Below, piece after piece: positions 22,363-33,591 of a DNA stretch of 64,000 bases (its first letter is position 1; each line of letters begins with the position of its first letter). Origin of the DNA: Gliomastix tumulicola (taxonomy: Eukaryota > Ascomycota > Sordariomycetes > Hypocreales > Bionectriaceae); contig BCHX01000001.1 in NCBI GenBank assembly GCA_001599755.1, positions 7,068,001 through 7,132,000 of the forward strand. The letters are read 5' to 3'. The notes beneath the pieces are model-generated. The model was not told the DNA's origin, made no database searches, and was given only the letters and a program-made list of their open reading frames with translations. Made by a program: the position numbers and the translations under genes.

Positions 22363-23959
22363 CTAGACCCTTTTGAGAAGATATATTGGGATAGGCCCAG
22401 GGGAGCATGTAATCGCCTCCTCATACGTCGGCTCAAAGCCAGGCACAGCGAGCTGGAAGTCATAGCGATGCACCATCGACGCAACCAGCATCTGCTGCTC
22501 CATATACGTGATGTTCCTGCCGATGCAGCCTCTCGCCCCGGCGCTGAAGGGGATGAAGGCGGCTTGTGTTCCCTTGACATCGTCGCGCAGCCAGCGCTCC
22601 GGCTCGTACGCGTCGGGATTCGAGAACACGGCAGGGTTTCTCTGCAGGCTGTACGTCGGGCACAGGACCTCGGTGTGTCCCGCGATCCAGTGTCCCATGA
22701 TCTCCTGTCCTGCGGGCGGCGTGTATCGAGGGGTCGTGGTCGCGCTGGGAGGAAGCAGTCGTAGGCCCTCGTCGATGCAGGCCTTGAGATACGGAAGGTA
22801 GCGGACAGTTTCGAAAGGCGCAATCCTCGCATCTGGAATGTCCACCAGGGCTTGATCGACTTCCTCTCGCAGCTTATCGGCCACGTGAGGATGCGTAGCA
22901 AGGAGATAGATCAGGTTGCTAAGGGAAATCCCCGTCGTCTCACTACCGGCATTGAGCATCACGGAGCACTCGGCGACCATCTCGCCCAGAGTCAGCATGT
23001 TGGGCATGCCCTTCTTGTTCTCGAGCAGCGAGGAGAAGAAGTCATCCAGCTTCTCGCCTGCGAACTGGCGGTCGATCCGACGCTTCGTCTGGGCGGCGAC
23101 AATATCGTCGAAAGCTTCCTTGTCCTTCCATCGCGAGTCCCACCACGTCAGTGATTTGAGTGTCGAGTACCACTTGGGCGCATACGCAAAGCTCCCATGT
23201 ATGCGGAGGTTCCTAGTCAGATGTGTTGGCGCAAGGTTTGAAAAGGACGGAGAGGGAGGGCAGATGGGAGACTTACCCCCAGAGAGACCTGCGGAAAGGC
23301 GCCTGATAAGTCTCTCCGCTAGAGCTCAAGGCGTCCACCACGTCATTACCCTTCTCGATCAGCCTCAGGTTTGCACTGAGGCCAATGTCGTGGATGATAT
23401 CGATTGTGAAAATATCCATCCAGCGTCGATGGTCCACTACCACTGCCTTTCCGCTCTTCACTTCGTCAGGTGAGGCACAAAAGCTGTCATACTGATCCAG
23501 CAGAGCGCCGATCCGACTTGCAACCTTGTCCTCCCAACCAAGGAGCGTCGTGAGAGCATATCCCGTGGCCAGGATTCGTCGTTTCCTGGAGTGCTCCTCT
23601 TTGTCCCGCGTATCGGCGAGATTCTTGAAATGGCCTGCTCCTGCGTCGTAGAAAGGGGACTTGGTGGCAGGCGAGCCGTGTCCATATATGGTAGTGGCTG
23701 CGCTGGGGTCGTTGAAAGATAGTGTGTTGGGGGCAACGCGGACGACGAGCCACTTCTGATGGGCAGCGTGGAGAGCTTTGAACCGTCGGCCGCGGATCGA
23801 CTCCCATATCCACGGAGCGTCGGTGATGCCTGCGACGGCTGAGATGCTATGAAATCGACGAAGGCTTTTGGCATCGTAGAAGTAGATGACGCAGCAGTAG
23901 CTGAAGTACACCGCCGGGGCCAAAATGGCGGCACTGGTGAACAGGGTAATATATAGCAT
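22363..23959 (-). CDS. Cytochrome P450 monooxygenase, 510 aa
   Basis: Two exons: 23277-23959 and 22363-23212; intron of 64 nt; 1533 nt in frame. An N-terminal membrane anchor (ITLFTSAAILAPAVYFSYCC) targets it to the ER. The I-helix is LNAGSETTG, the ExxR motif is DEGLRL, the PERF region is YEPERWL, and the heme loop is FSAGARGCIGRNI with the axial Cys. The overall pattern resembles fungal P450s annotated as benzoate 4-monooxygenase or pisatin demethylase-like. Subfamily and substrate cannot be assigned by eye. A complete P450 reductase gene lies 2.4 kb away, separated only by a regulator gene, suggesting a dedicated redox partner. Confidence 0.94.
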
Positions 23960-24464
23960 GGTGGACGGGCCGTTCGAGTCGATGTCTTGCTATGATGAGT
24001 TTGTCAGTACAGTCAGGTCATGATGACAGCCATACAAGCTCATATATGGCTGTGTGCGGGTCTGTTTATCTTCAAGGAGACCTATGCTCACGAGGACGAC
24101 TTCACCTTGGTTACCTAAATTCGCAGCAGAGTGAAACGCTGCTTGGCAACTTGCCTTGTTCGGCGAAGCTTAGTGTGAAGGCTAGACGAAGACAGGCAAG
24201 TATTTCCGCAAACCAAACCGAGGCCTACGCTAGGCTAAGCCAGGCAAGTTTCCAAACAGAGAATGGGGCGGATAAGGTCTTCCAGATGTGGCAGCCTACA
24301 GTGGGCTTTTAACTTGAACGTTCATGAACCCGGTGAGCCCCAGAGCTTCATTCCTGCATTCACCCGTATCCTCGCGAACACCTCCCCTCGCCTTTTCCGC
24401 GCGCGACCTGCCTGATAGAGAAGGGCGAGTATCACAAGGTATACACAGTTCCCACTCATCAGCG
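23960..24464. promoter_or_regulatory. Divergent promoter between P450 and Zn2Cys6 regulator
   Basis: A 505-bp gap between two outward-facing starts, so it presumably drives both genes. It contains short near-repeats of AGGCAAGT/AGGCTAAGCCAGGCAAGT type (about 24195-24250). No operator can be assigned. Confidence 0.35.
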
Positions 24465-26450
24465 ATGACACCACCCAGCGGCCAAGGGCCTGCCTGCCAA
24501 GCCTGCAGGAAGCGACACCTCGCTTGTATGTTCTAGCAGACTCCCCTCTGTCTCGCCTGGGCTTGAGCTAACGACTGGCCGTGCGCAGGTGATCGAGACA
24601 CGCCGGCGTGCAAGCGTTGTAGGGAGGCCGGTCGACCGTGCACACGGCGGTTTGATGTCCGCTTCTCGAGCCGCCGGATTTGGACTCCACGAGCCCGGTC
24701 GAGATCGAGGTCGCCCATCACCAGCCCGCAGGCTCATACTTGTGTAGCGAGCGCGCGACAACAGCTATCATGGCCCAGTCAGAGCCCGAGGGCCAGCGAC
24801 CTAGATCCCCGCATAGACCCAGTTCGACGGACAGATATTCTTTGTTTCAACCCGTCCCAACGGTCTCCGCCCCCGGCCAGCTGCTCTGGTTCTACTCCGA
24901 TCCCGCCATCAGGTTCAAGTTTGTCGTCACCAGTACATAGCACACCGAATACTGAGACAGCCCCTCAAGCATCACCCGAACTCAGCGCCACCAGCTCGGC
25001 CAGCGCTAGACACGTCTCGTCACTGGTCGAACTGACCTCCGAAGACGTCTTCCTCCTGCAGTACTTTGGTGATTTCATCGGGCGACCGTGGTAAGCATGA
25101 GCTAGACTCACGAGAATTGTCACTAACATAGCGCCCCCCCCCCTTAGGTTCGACCACACAACTCCGGACTTTACCATCGAGGCTCTCAGGCTCGCCCCAA
25201 CCTGTCCTGTCCTCTGTTATTCGATACTAGCCCTGTCGTCTTTCTATCATGCCAAGGCTGCAGGTCGCAGCGATGGCCGGGCCGAGGTCTTCCATCAAAA
25301 GGCCATCTCCATTCTGATGTCACTCATGCGTGAGCCAGACCAGCTGGCAGACGGTACCGGACTGGCATCCGTGGTCATCCTCCGCCTGCATGAAGAATCT
25401 ACAGCCCGTCAAGACGGCCAGGACGCAGAATCACACTTGCTGGCCGGCCATGTCTTCTCCGCTACCATCGCCAGCGATAAGCAGCAGCCGCCCACCAAGC
25501 TCGCCCAGGCCGCCTTCTGGGTCCACCAGCGACAGGACGTCTTCCACTCCATCGCGCGGCAGAAGCCCACGCGTACCAGGCAGAGCGAGACTGGCCTCTG
25601 GGCGCCCGGCGATCCGTCGGACCTCTTTACGTGGACTCGGCTCGCGCAGCGGCTGGCGGGGGAGGTCGCCGACTTCTGCTTCGGTGCGGAAGACGCCGCG
25701 GAGTCTCGTGGGAGGCATTTCGAAGAGCTTCGGCTGTCGCTTGCGCAGTGGTGCGAGATGACGTGGCCGACATTTCAGCCTGTCGGCTTTACGGAGCGCG
25801 AGGCGGTGGTTGGCAGGGTATTGCCCGAGATACGCTTTGCTTTGAATACGTGCTGTCAGTCTTGATGCTCGCCTGTCTATGTATGGAGTTTATACGGACT
25901 GACATGGGAACTATAGTGACGGGTTATGTGCATTACAGACTCTCGCAGCTGCTCCTCGCCATGTACAATCCTAGTAGCTTGACGCTTGGCCCGGAGGCCA
26001 TCGACCGACACAAAGAGATGGAGGTAGGTGATACATAAGGACAGTCGTAGGGGCTGATGGCTAAACTTCATATAGACCGAAGTCCAGAGCCACGTGCGAA
26101 CGCTGTGCGGAATCGCACGTCACAACCAATGCCCCATCGGAAAAGTCATCGCATGTCTCGCTGTTACTCTCGGTTCGTAGTCAATTATCCAAGTATTCTC
26201 TCAACTAACCATGTCACTAAATTCGACCACATAAACACCAGGTTATCGATGGATCCACGATTCCGATTCGAGACTAGAGCTACTCGACGTCCTGAGACAA
26301 TGCAAGTCGGAGAACGCCTGGTACAACCGCACGCTGGAGCAAAACCTCCGCTCCATCTGGGGCTTCGATCACGACTCATCGTCAACCCCAGCCTCGTCCA
26401 CTAGCCCCACGAATCCTCCTGGAGGCGCCGCTCTTGGGCAAGCTTCATGA
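24465..26450 (+). CDS. Zn(II)2Cys6 transcription factor, Fungal_trans_2-like, 560 aa
   Basis: Six exons: 24465-24525, 24589-25090, 25148-25854, 25917-26023, 26076-26172 and 26242-26450; 1683 nt in frame. The zinc cluster is split by intron 1: CQACRKRHLAC, then CDRDTPACKRC and GRPC, giving C-x2-C-x6-C-x6-C-x2-C-x6-C. A Ser/Pro-rich linker follows, then a regulatory domain with FLLQYFGDFIGRPWF, CYSILALSSFYHAKA, HYRLSQLLLAMYNP and VRTLCGIARHNQCPIG. The third donor (GTCAGT) is non-consensus, but the junction is supported by family pattern and phase. The last 50 bp of coding sequence overlap the end of the convergent reductase gene. Placement between P450 and reductase genes suggests it regulates them. 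Confidence 0.88.
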
Positions 26451-28583
26451 GCCACTCGTCTGCCGTAGTACCGGCTAGAAGACCCGGATGCTGTGAGATT
26501 TGAGGGAGCCACATGTCTGCGAGGCACCTGCGCACGCCCTTGGCCATTAGTGATGAGCCGCAGATGTATAGAACACCGTCCCGACCAGCTGCCAGAGTTC
26601 CTACGGTGACATCGGTCTTGGTCGCCAACACCTCCTGCACATACTGTCGTTTCTGGCCTTTGGCCCGGGAAAACGCTGTGTGTATCTCAAATATGTCGCC
26701 CAGCATGCCTCGGGCCATTTCCCATAGATCGTCATAGTAGTAGTCCTCATCGGGAGATCGGTGGCCAACTAGTAACAACGTCCTTCCAACCACCGTTCCC
26801 TGCTCTCTGAGTTTCATGCGCTCCTGCACAAACGCCCTGAAAGGCGCGATACCCGTGCCTGAACCGACCATGATGATGGGAGCGGAGGGGTTCTGAGGGA
26901 GTTTGAAGTTACTCTGGCGAATCTGAGCAAACACCTTGCCTCCCTGCAGAAGGCCGCATGGTCCGGCCGTCGAATACAGCGCCGACGGGAGACGCGTGCC
27001 GACAAGTTCCTGCTGAAGCTGCAGGAGGTAGTTGCTAGCTAGGCCGCGAAAGCGATACGAGCTCGGTGATTCGGCGGTGGGAGGATCGCACTCTGCTAGG
27101 GCTGCGATGGAAACGACGCGAGGTTCCACAAGGGCGGATGAACAGATGGAGTAGCTCCTCGGCTGCAGCTTCTTCAATCTTTCGAGAGTGAAGGATAGGG
27201 GAATGTTGACATGGGAGTTGGATGTCATGACGTCCTGCAAGACCGATACAAGTGTGAGCTTTTTGGCCGTGACTTGTTGGGCAAATGTCTCCTTCTCGCC
27301 AGCGAGCACCTGGAGTCTTCTTTTTGTGTCTTCATCTTCTGCGAACTCGGCAATTTCGCCAATCATGTCTCGCGGGACGGGACCGCAGATGTCCAAGCAG
27401 TAGCGGAAAAGACTTTCCACTGTTGCTGGAGTAGGGAGTCGCATTCTGGAGCGCGACGTGCCGTCAACGGGCGAGATATTAATGACAGCATTGCGTGTGT
27501 CCCAGGCGTTGAGCACCCGCAGTAGTGCCTCGACCTCGTGGTCTGGGTTAATGGGCCAGATGCGAAGATAGTCCCCTGTCTGATAGCTGACCGCAGGGAA
27601 ATTCTCGAGGCTGAAGTCAAGATGAATACAGTGGCGCGTCTCTGAGGACGCCAGCGGCCTAGCTCGTAGGATGGGGAGAGCATAAGTGCCGTTGGTATCG
27701 GTGGCAACGATGCTCAAAGGCTCTCCTCGGTACACAGCCCGGCCTGTCGTGGTATCGGCGCTGCCGTCCCAGGGCGAGATGCGAATCTGGGGAGCATACG
27801 CTCGCTTCACGGGTTTTCTGTCGAGTGCACCAGACAGTTCCGGCTCAACAACGTCCGTCTTCCAGGCCAGAAAGTCTTCCTCGGTGCCGCCCTTCCGATC
27901 ATCACCCAGGCCAAGATCACCGAGCCGCGTGGCGCCCATGTCCCGGAGCACAGCGTCGACATCCAGAGCAAACTTGTTAAAGTGGTTGTAGTTGCTGTTC
28001 CCGAGGCCGAACATGGCATATCGCAGGTTGCTCATCCTGTGGCCTTGCTGGTGAAGCTCGAGCAAGGCGTTGAGGAATTCAGCGCCGTTGTCGGGTGGGC
28101 TGCCCTCGCCGAATGTCGATACGATAAAGATAGCAAGCTTCTGCGGGGAAATTTCCGACAGATGCTTGGCATCATAGTCTGCCATCTCTGCTGTCATGAA
28201 GAGCGTGGAGAAAGTGTCCGACAGTTCTGAGGCGTAGCGAGAGGCCATCGTCTCGGCAGTCCCGCCCTGCGATGCCCAAAACACCACAGCTTCAGCATCC
28301 TATAATGACATTAGCAGAAGGTCCTGCCTTGAGGACAATGAGCGGTCACCTCAAGGGCTTCACATATATTCCGGCTGGTTGGCTGTAGGGCAGCAGTAGC
28401 AACAGCCCATTGTGATGACTGCTGCGGAACGCTGAAGAATTCTCGAAGGCGGTCTTGCTCGCGCTTGGAAGACCCGATGTACTTCCGACCTAGGCAGTAC
28501 AGCAATGTACCGACCGCGAAAGTGAGGAACAGAGAATCCTCGGCACCCGTTGATAGCAGCCGTGAGTTGGTAAGTGTGTTCAT
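26401..28583 (-). CDS. NADPH-cytochrome P450 reductase-type diflavin enzyme, 710 aa
   Basis: Transfers electrons from NADPH through FAD and FMN to P450 heme at the ER membrane. Two exons: 28350-28583 and 26401-28299; intron of 50 nt; 2133 nt in frame. A single N-terminal anchor (LFLTFAVGTLLYCL) leads into the flavodoxin domain; the FMN loop reads ASQGGTAE, where most family members have SQTGTAE. STFGEGSPPDN and MFGLGNSNYNHFN follow. The FAD part has RSYSICSS, and the NADPH part has GTGIAPFRAF. The C-terminus is EDSWG, keeping the aromatic residue that stacks on FAD. It differs enough from the expected housekeeping reductase that a second, pathway-specific copy is likely. Confidence 0.92.
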
Positions 28584-29380
28584 CGTGGTGGCCTAAAGAG
28601 AACCTGCACGAACCCATCTATCTCCAAGAACATCAATCCCTATCTATACAACTGTAATCTCACAAGATTTATGCTTGACCGAACACAAGAAGGTCTGTTC
28701 CAGCTTTCCTAAAGCGGCATGTTTCCTAATGGAGCACCTATCATCAGACACACAGCTGTAAACAACATTCGTGCCCAGACGCTCCAGCTCCAAGAATTAG
28801 GATCATTCGTTGCTGGTTGAGCTTCAACAGAGCCCCATGTATACTTTCCTAGAGCGGCAACTTCCCAGAACCGGCAAGAGTCGCGGGCATAGAAACGCTT
28901 CGTCCAACACTCGCGCCTTGACCTGCCAGATGGTCCCCCAGAACCAAGAAGTGGGAGAAAACACACGAGGTACGTATTAGCGTGCTTGCAAAAGACATTA
29001 ATAACTGGCACCGATCCACATCTAAGTGCACAACAAGCCCTCACCGGGCTTCCAGCCCGGTCAATTCGAGTCATGGGAGGCTAGCACAATACGGCCAGAA
29101 TTTGACCCCCAAATCGAGTTAGAGCAGGTGCTCTCCACGTCTTTCTCCGCACATCGCCTCCAGGTCAAGGCTCGCATCTGTGGTCTAATCCGGGGTGTCT
29201 GCATTATGATATGTCGTCTATAAAGTTACCCTCTTCCCCAGACTCAGACAATCCCGAGGACACAACCTCGTGGCTTCCTGTATTATCGGCTTGGCTACAA
29301 ATTGATCATTCTCCTCTCTCCTCGAGCTCTCTCCCGCTGCCGCTCGATTCTTATCACAGCAAATTTGTGTCATCAACACA
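28584..29380. other. Divergent intergenic region, no gene seen
   Basis: Separates the starts of the reductase (minus) and the sugar transporter (plus). I found no tRNA fold, repeat or convincing frame in it. Confidence 0.45.
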
Positions 29381-31118
29381 ATGGGATTCATACCCGACAA
29401 GAGCGAGCGTCCGCCCGGCTCGAGGTGGCCTGCCATCGCGGTCGGGCTCTTTGCTTCCATCGGCGGTGTCCTGTTCGGCTATGACACAGCCTCCATCTCG
29501 GGCATCTTGACCATGCCCTACTGGATCGAAGCCATGGCCACCACCACCGATGAAAACGGTGAACCCGTTGTCACAACCACTCAGACGTCTCTTGTCGTTT
29601 CGATCTTATCCGCTGGCACTTTCATCGGCGCTCTGCTTGCTGGTCCCACTGGAGACTGGCTGGGCCGTCGGTGGGGGCTGGTTGTCTCCAACTGTATCTT
29701 CATCATCGGAGTCGTGTTGCAGACGATTGCCCATTCCCTGCCCTTGTTCATCGCCGGTCGTGTGGTGGCTGGTTTGGGGGTTGGCCTTGTTTCTGCACTC
29801 GGTAAGTTGTGAATACGCGAGTCGAGATATCACTCTACTGATTGCAAATGGTCCAGTTCCTCTCTATCAATCCGAATCAGCCCCCAAGTGGATTCGAGGC
29901 ACCATTGTCGGCTGCTACCAGCTCTGCATTGTCCGTTGAAGCCCAACTTGACCAATAAACAAAGTCCCAGCTAATTATCATGGATTATGCAGAATCTAGG
30001 ACTGATCCTGGCCGCCTGTGCGAATGAAAGTACTGGCGACCGAGACAACTCTAGTTCGTACCGCATTCCCGTGGCCGTGCAGATGATATTCGGCCTCATC
30101 CTCGCTGTCGGCATGCTCTTCTTACCTGAGACGCCCCGCTATCTCATCCAGGTCGGCCAGGTTGACAAAGCCAAGGCGTCTCTTGCCTTGCTCAACTCGC
30201 TGCCGATTGATCATCCAGCCTTGCTGCAGGAGCTGCGAGAGATTGAGACGCACGTCGAGCTGGAGCGCGCCGAAGGGGTGGGATATTTGGATTGCTGGAA
30301 GCCGCCTATTCTGAAGCGCCAGGTCACGGGCTGCGTGTTGCAGGCTATGCAGCAGCTTAGTGGGAGTAAGTCCTGTGCTAACTGAGTAGGGTGACCATAC
30401 AGGCAGGTGAAGCTGACAGGGCCCCCCCGCAGTCAACTTCATTATCTACTACGGCACTCGCTTCTTTGACACCGTCGGTATTGAGGATCCGTTCCTTGCG
30501 ACCATCATCGTCAACGTCGTCGCTTTCGTCTCGACAATTCCCGGCCTGTATCTCGTCGAGAGAATGGGCCGACGGAACCTCCTGCTCATCGGCGCGGCCG
30601 GCATGGCGCTCAGCCAGTTGATCCTTGCCGTCCTCGGGGTGACCGTGACGTCGGCAGCAGGCAACAACGCCCTCATCGCCATCGTCTGCATCTACATCTT
30701 CTTCTTCGAGTTCTCCTGGGGCCCGTGCGCGTGGGTTGTCACCGGCGAGATCTTCCCGCTGCACGTCCGGTCCAAGGCCCTCTCCATGACGACCGCCAGC
30801 AACTGGCTGTGGAACTTCATACTCGGCTTCATCACGCCATACATGGTGGACGCCGGGCCGGGGAATGCGAACCTCGGGAGCAAGGTCTTCTTCATATGGA
30901 TGGGCTTCTGCATGCTGGCTGTGGCGTTCGTGTGGAAGTACATCTACGAGACCAAGGGTCTGTCGCTGGAGCAGGTTGACGAGCTGTACCAGCAGTGCAG
31001 TGAGGCGCACAGGTCCGCTTCGTTCCGGAAGACCTGGGACGGTGAGAGTACTGCCGGCTCCGGGGTGAGACAATCCGAGGTTGTGGACGAAAAGCCAGAG
31101 ATATCATGCAACGAGTAG
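29381..31118 (+). CDS. MFS sugar transporter (hexose-type), 517 aa
   Basis: Four exons: 29381-29801, 29857-29930, 29993-30365 and 30433-31118; 1554 nt in frame. The second donor (GTCCGT) is weak, but the junction CYQLCI-NLGLILAA matches the family. Twelve-helix sugar porter marks are FASIGGVLFGYDTASISG in helix 1, GDWLGRRWG, YQSESAPKWIRGTIV, PETPRYLI, VERMGRRNLL and the late FFFEFSWGPCAWVVTGEIFPL. Substrate is probably a hexose or disaccharide. It is plasma-membrane located. The adjacent secreted GH5 could supply its substrate, but nothing proves a link. Confidence 0.93.
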
Positions 31119-31850
31119 TGCTGCGGGCCTTGGTGGACGACGTCTGGCAGAAGGTCGGCCCTGATTACCTCAGATGGAAAGAGCCGTAGAGAGAGACGAT
31201 GTGAAGAGGATGTTGGAGAGAGCAATTACATCACGGTGGTAGTGGATGAAGGTAAATGAAAGACTGCAGTTGTTACCTAGAAGAATACAAATGCTCGACT
31301 CCAACAACGTGACCAGCTGTCATAACAGGAAGGTGAGCATAGTAAAAGTACAGATCGCATCATGACTCCAACAAATCCGACCTACGCCGTTTATAGGCAG
31401 CCAGCCCATCTAGTATCCGTCATCACCTTCCCAGAAAGACAAGGTGTCTTGCAGCGGCCGCGATAGTCGGGAGCGAGGAGGAGACGCAGCCGTAGATGAG
31501 GTCCATGTTCGTCCCGAGCTTGTCCTCCTCCTCGTCATCTCCGCCCCCGCCGGGATTTCCCCAGCTCTGCGAATAATACGGGGGTATGTTACCCCACCCC
31601 CTTACGTCTGTCGATCAGGAACGGCCCATTCGTCGGGCTATCTACAGTACACCGGCCGGTCGGAATAAAATCAGGCGAAGGTACATCCGAGAACCCGATG
31701 CAGAACTGCCGCTTCTAAGGTTGAACTATCATGTATAAGTCCCGGAATAGCGATCTACTAGACTTAGGCCCCTAGTATATTATACGTCTCAGCTTGATAC
31801 TTCTCTCCGGTTCACCAACGCCTACGCACCCTCCCATATCGGACAACATC
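31119..31850. other. Intergenic region holding a pseudogene fragment and the GH5 promoter
   Basis: Besides the decayed copy at 31330-31545, it holds an AT-rich stretch near 31770-31785 (GTATATTATACG) that may be the TATA region of the GH5 gene. No intact frame is present. Confidence 0.5.
31330..31545 (-). pseudogene. Decayed copy of the 3' end of the cysteine-rich secreted protein gene
   Basis: Aligns with 33515-33735, in the same orientation, over the end of exon 2 and part of the 3' untranslated region. Shared stretches include GTCTTGCAGCGGCCGCGATA and AGTCGGGAGCGAGGA. The copy keeps the terminal TAG (31410-31412) but has a 1-nt deletion near the C-terminal Gly codons and a 7-nt deletion near the ICGCDEC region, so it is frameshifted. 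Exon 1 with the signal peptide and Pro-rich region is absent. Confidence 0.8.
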
Positions 31851-32900
31851 ATGCCAACTGTCCTTCCCAACCAACTCGCGGCGCCCTATGCCCGCTCCGC
31901 CCGCCGCCTCCTAATCGGTGTGATGGCCGTGTTGGCAGCCGCGCCGTTGGCCACCGCCAACACCAGCCATTTCCGGGGTGTCAACTGGGCTGTCCTCGGA
32001 GACAACTTCGTGGAAGATCGCCTCGTCCTCCACGGTTTGGACGGATCCGACGACTATGACACCGTCCGAGCCAAGGCCGACGCCGTCTACGCCGGGTTTG
32101 AGGACAACCTCGGCATCAACACCATCCGCCTACCTGTCAACACACATACCGTCGGCTCCGCCTGGTGGGATGCCTACACCGGCGTGATCGATTCCGCCTC
32201 CGACCGCGGGCTCAAGGTGATCCTGGGCTACTGGGAAGACGGCGCGGCATCGGGAGGCCGGATTAACGATCTGAACGCCTGGAACGCCATGTGGGACACC
32301 GTGGCCGATCAGTACGGCAGCAACAGCCTGGTCCACTTCGAGCCCATGAACGAGCCGCACGGCTACAGCGCCGCCGAGTGGACGAACATAGCAGCCGCCT
32401 GGGTTGGCAGGCACTCGTCGGTCCCGAAAGCGCGGATCCTCGTGGGCGGCACCGGCTACTCCCAGGACGCGAAGCCCATCTGCGCCGACAGCCGCCTCGA
32501 CGGGACCCTGGTGTCCTACCACATCTACACCTTCTTCTCCGGTGCAAAAGACTACAACGGCTGGGCTAAGGCCTTCCGAGACGGCCTGGGCAATTGCGCC
32601 TCGCGTGCGGTCACGACCGAGTTCGGCGCGCCAATGGACAGCGGCCTCGACTACAGCAACGCTAGCAGCGCGGACAACTTTGTCCGGTACTTGCGCGCCG
32701 TCACCGACTCCATGCGCGATCTGAACATTGGCTCAACCTACTGGCCGGCAATCGGCGGCAAGATCACCCAAGGCCAGAGCGATGACTGGTACTCGATCCA
32801 GAAGCTCCACGGAAGCGGTACCAGTCTGACCCTGAGCACCCCCAACGCCTCCGGTGCCGACCGGCTCAGGCACGGCTGGGGCCTCGACAATGTTGACTAA
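31851..32900 (+). CDS. Secreted glycoside hydrolase family 5, 349 aa
   Basis: Extracellular endo-type glycanase (cellulase/beta-glucanase fold; specificity unassigned). A signal sequence lies at about residues 18-36 (RRLLIGVMAVLAAAPLATA). The catalytic acid/base is the Glu in FEPMNEPHGY and the nucleophile the Glu in TTEFGAP; the usual early substrate-contact motif appears as NTIRLPVN. Intronless and GC-rich, unlike most neighbours. Blocks such as HFRGVNWA, LGINTIRLPVN and GYWEDGAASGG resemble actinobacterial secreted GH5 enzymes as I remember them, so horizontal origin is possible. The ATG at 31851 is chosen because it gives the best signal peptide; an internal Met at the hydrophobic core is an alternative. 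Its stop overlaps the stop of a small minus-strand gene by 3 nt. Confidence 0.9.
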   Translation: MPTVLPNQLAAPYARSARRLLIGVMAVLAAAPLATANTSHFRGVNWAVLGDNFVEDRLVLHGLDGSDDYDTVRAKADAVYAGFEDNLGINTIRLPVNTHTVGSAWWDAYTGVIDSASDRGLKVILGYWEDGAASGGRINDLNAWNAMWDTVADQYGSNSLVHFEPMNEPHGYSAAEWTNIAAAWVGRHSSVPKARILVGGTGYSQDAKPICADSRLDGTLVSYHIYTFFSGAKDYNGWAKAFRDGLGNCASRAVTTEFGAPMDSGLDYSNASSADNFVRYLRAVTDSMRDLNIGSTYWPAIGGKITQGQSDDWYSIQKLHGSGTSLTLSTPNASGADRLRHGWGLDNVD

Positions 32901-33348
32901 AGGCAGGCGACATCGTCGGGTTTCAATAGTGTAGTTATGCGCAGCTCGCCAATATCAAGAACTCTGTTGTTTGCTTTCCTTCCGTAATCGCCATAAATCT
33001 GATAATTCGGGCGTCCTGATCCAAGTAGGCAGGTGAGGCTCTGGAGAGCTGCTCTCATTCTCATTTGCTCGTTCTCATCCTCGTATCCCATGGACAAGTC
33101 GAGTTTTGTGATAAGGGACTTGACATGATGAAGATCCCCAACGACCTTCTCGGCCGCGCCACGCCACGCTCATGTAGAATAGAGGCCCGCACATCACAAT
33201 TTACCTTTCGAAGGAAAATGGTGGCCGGGGAACTTGGTAGGATATAATCGAGGATACGCTGGCCTCGTTGGGACTGCCGCCTTTGTCGGGCCATGGCGAG
33301 AATCTGCTTCGTCTCTCCAGCCTCATCTAACTTTATGATGTGCTTCAT
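32897..33348 (-). CDS. Small hypothetical protein, 130 aa
   Basis: Two exons: 33205-33348 and 32897-33145; intron of 59 nt with donor GTAAAT; 393 nt in frame. The protein begins MKHIIKLDEAGETKQILAM, is basic in the middle (RQRRQSQRGQRILDYI) and continues as helical-looking sequence (LHHVKSLITKLDLSMGYED). No domain, signal peptide or membrane segment is recognised. A frame upstream (ATG at about 33440, MDDNLETTAPRS) could join through an improbably short 29-nt intron. It may also be the remnant of a larger gene. It converges on the GH5 gene, with the two stop codons overlapping. Confidence 0.45.
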
Positions 33349-33591
33349 CCCCTCGCTGTAATGCGTCAACAGTTCGTAACTTACGTATTGTATTGGTCGG
33401 GACTCCGTGGGGCGGTCGTCTCCAAGTTGTCATCCATTATAGTGTAAAATACTCTACTCCGACCAGATATGCTCGCCAACCATGAGCCAGATTAGCCAGC
33501 TGCCGTGAATCAAAGTGAGCATTACAAAGCAAAATCACACCCAAATTCCAACAAAGTCCGACCAAGGCCAATTACAGGCAGTCAGCCCATT

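Noticed and set aside
29026..29085. tRNA-like stretch containing CAATTCGAGTC
   Set aside because: The flanking arms do not pair into an acceptor or anticodon stem.
30378..31073. Minus-strand 231-residue open frame
   Set aside because: Antisense to the sugar transporter's last exon.
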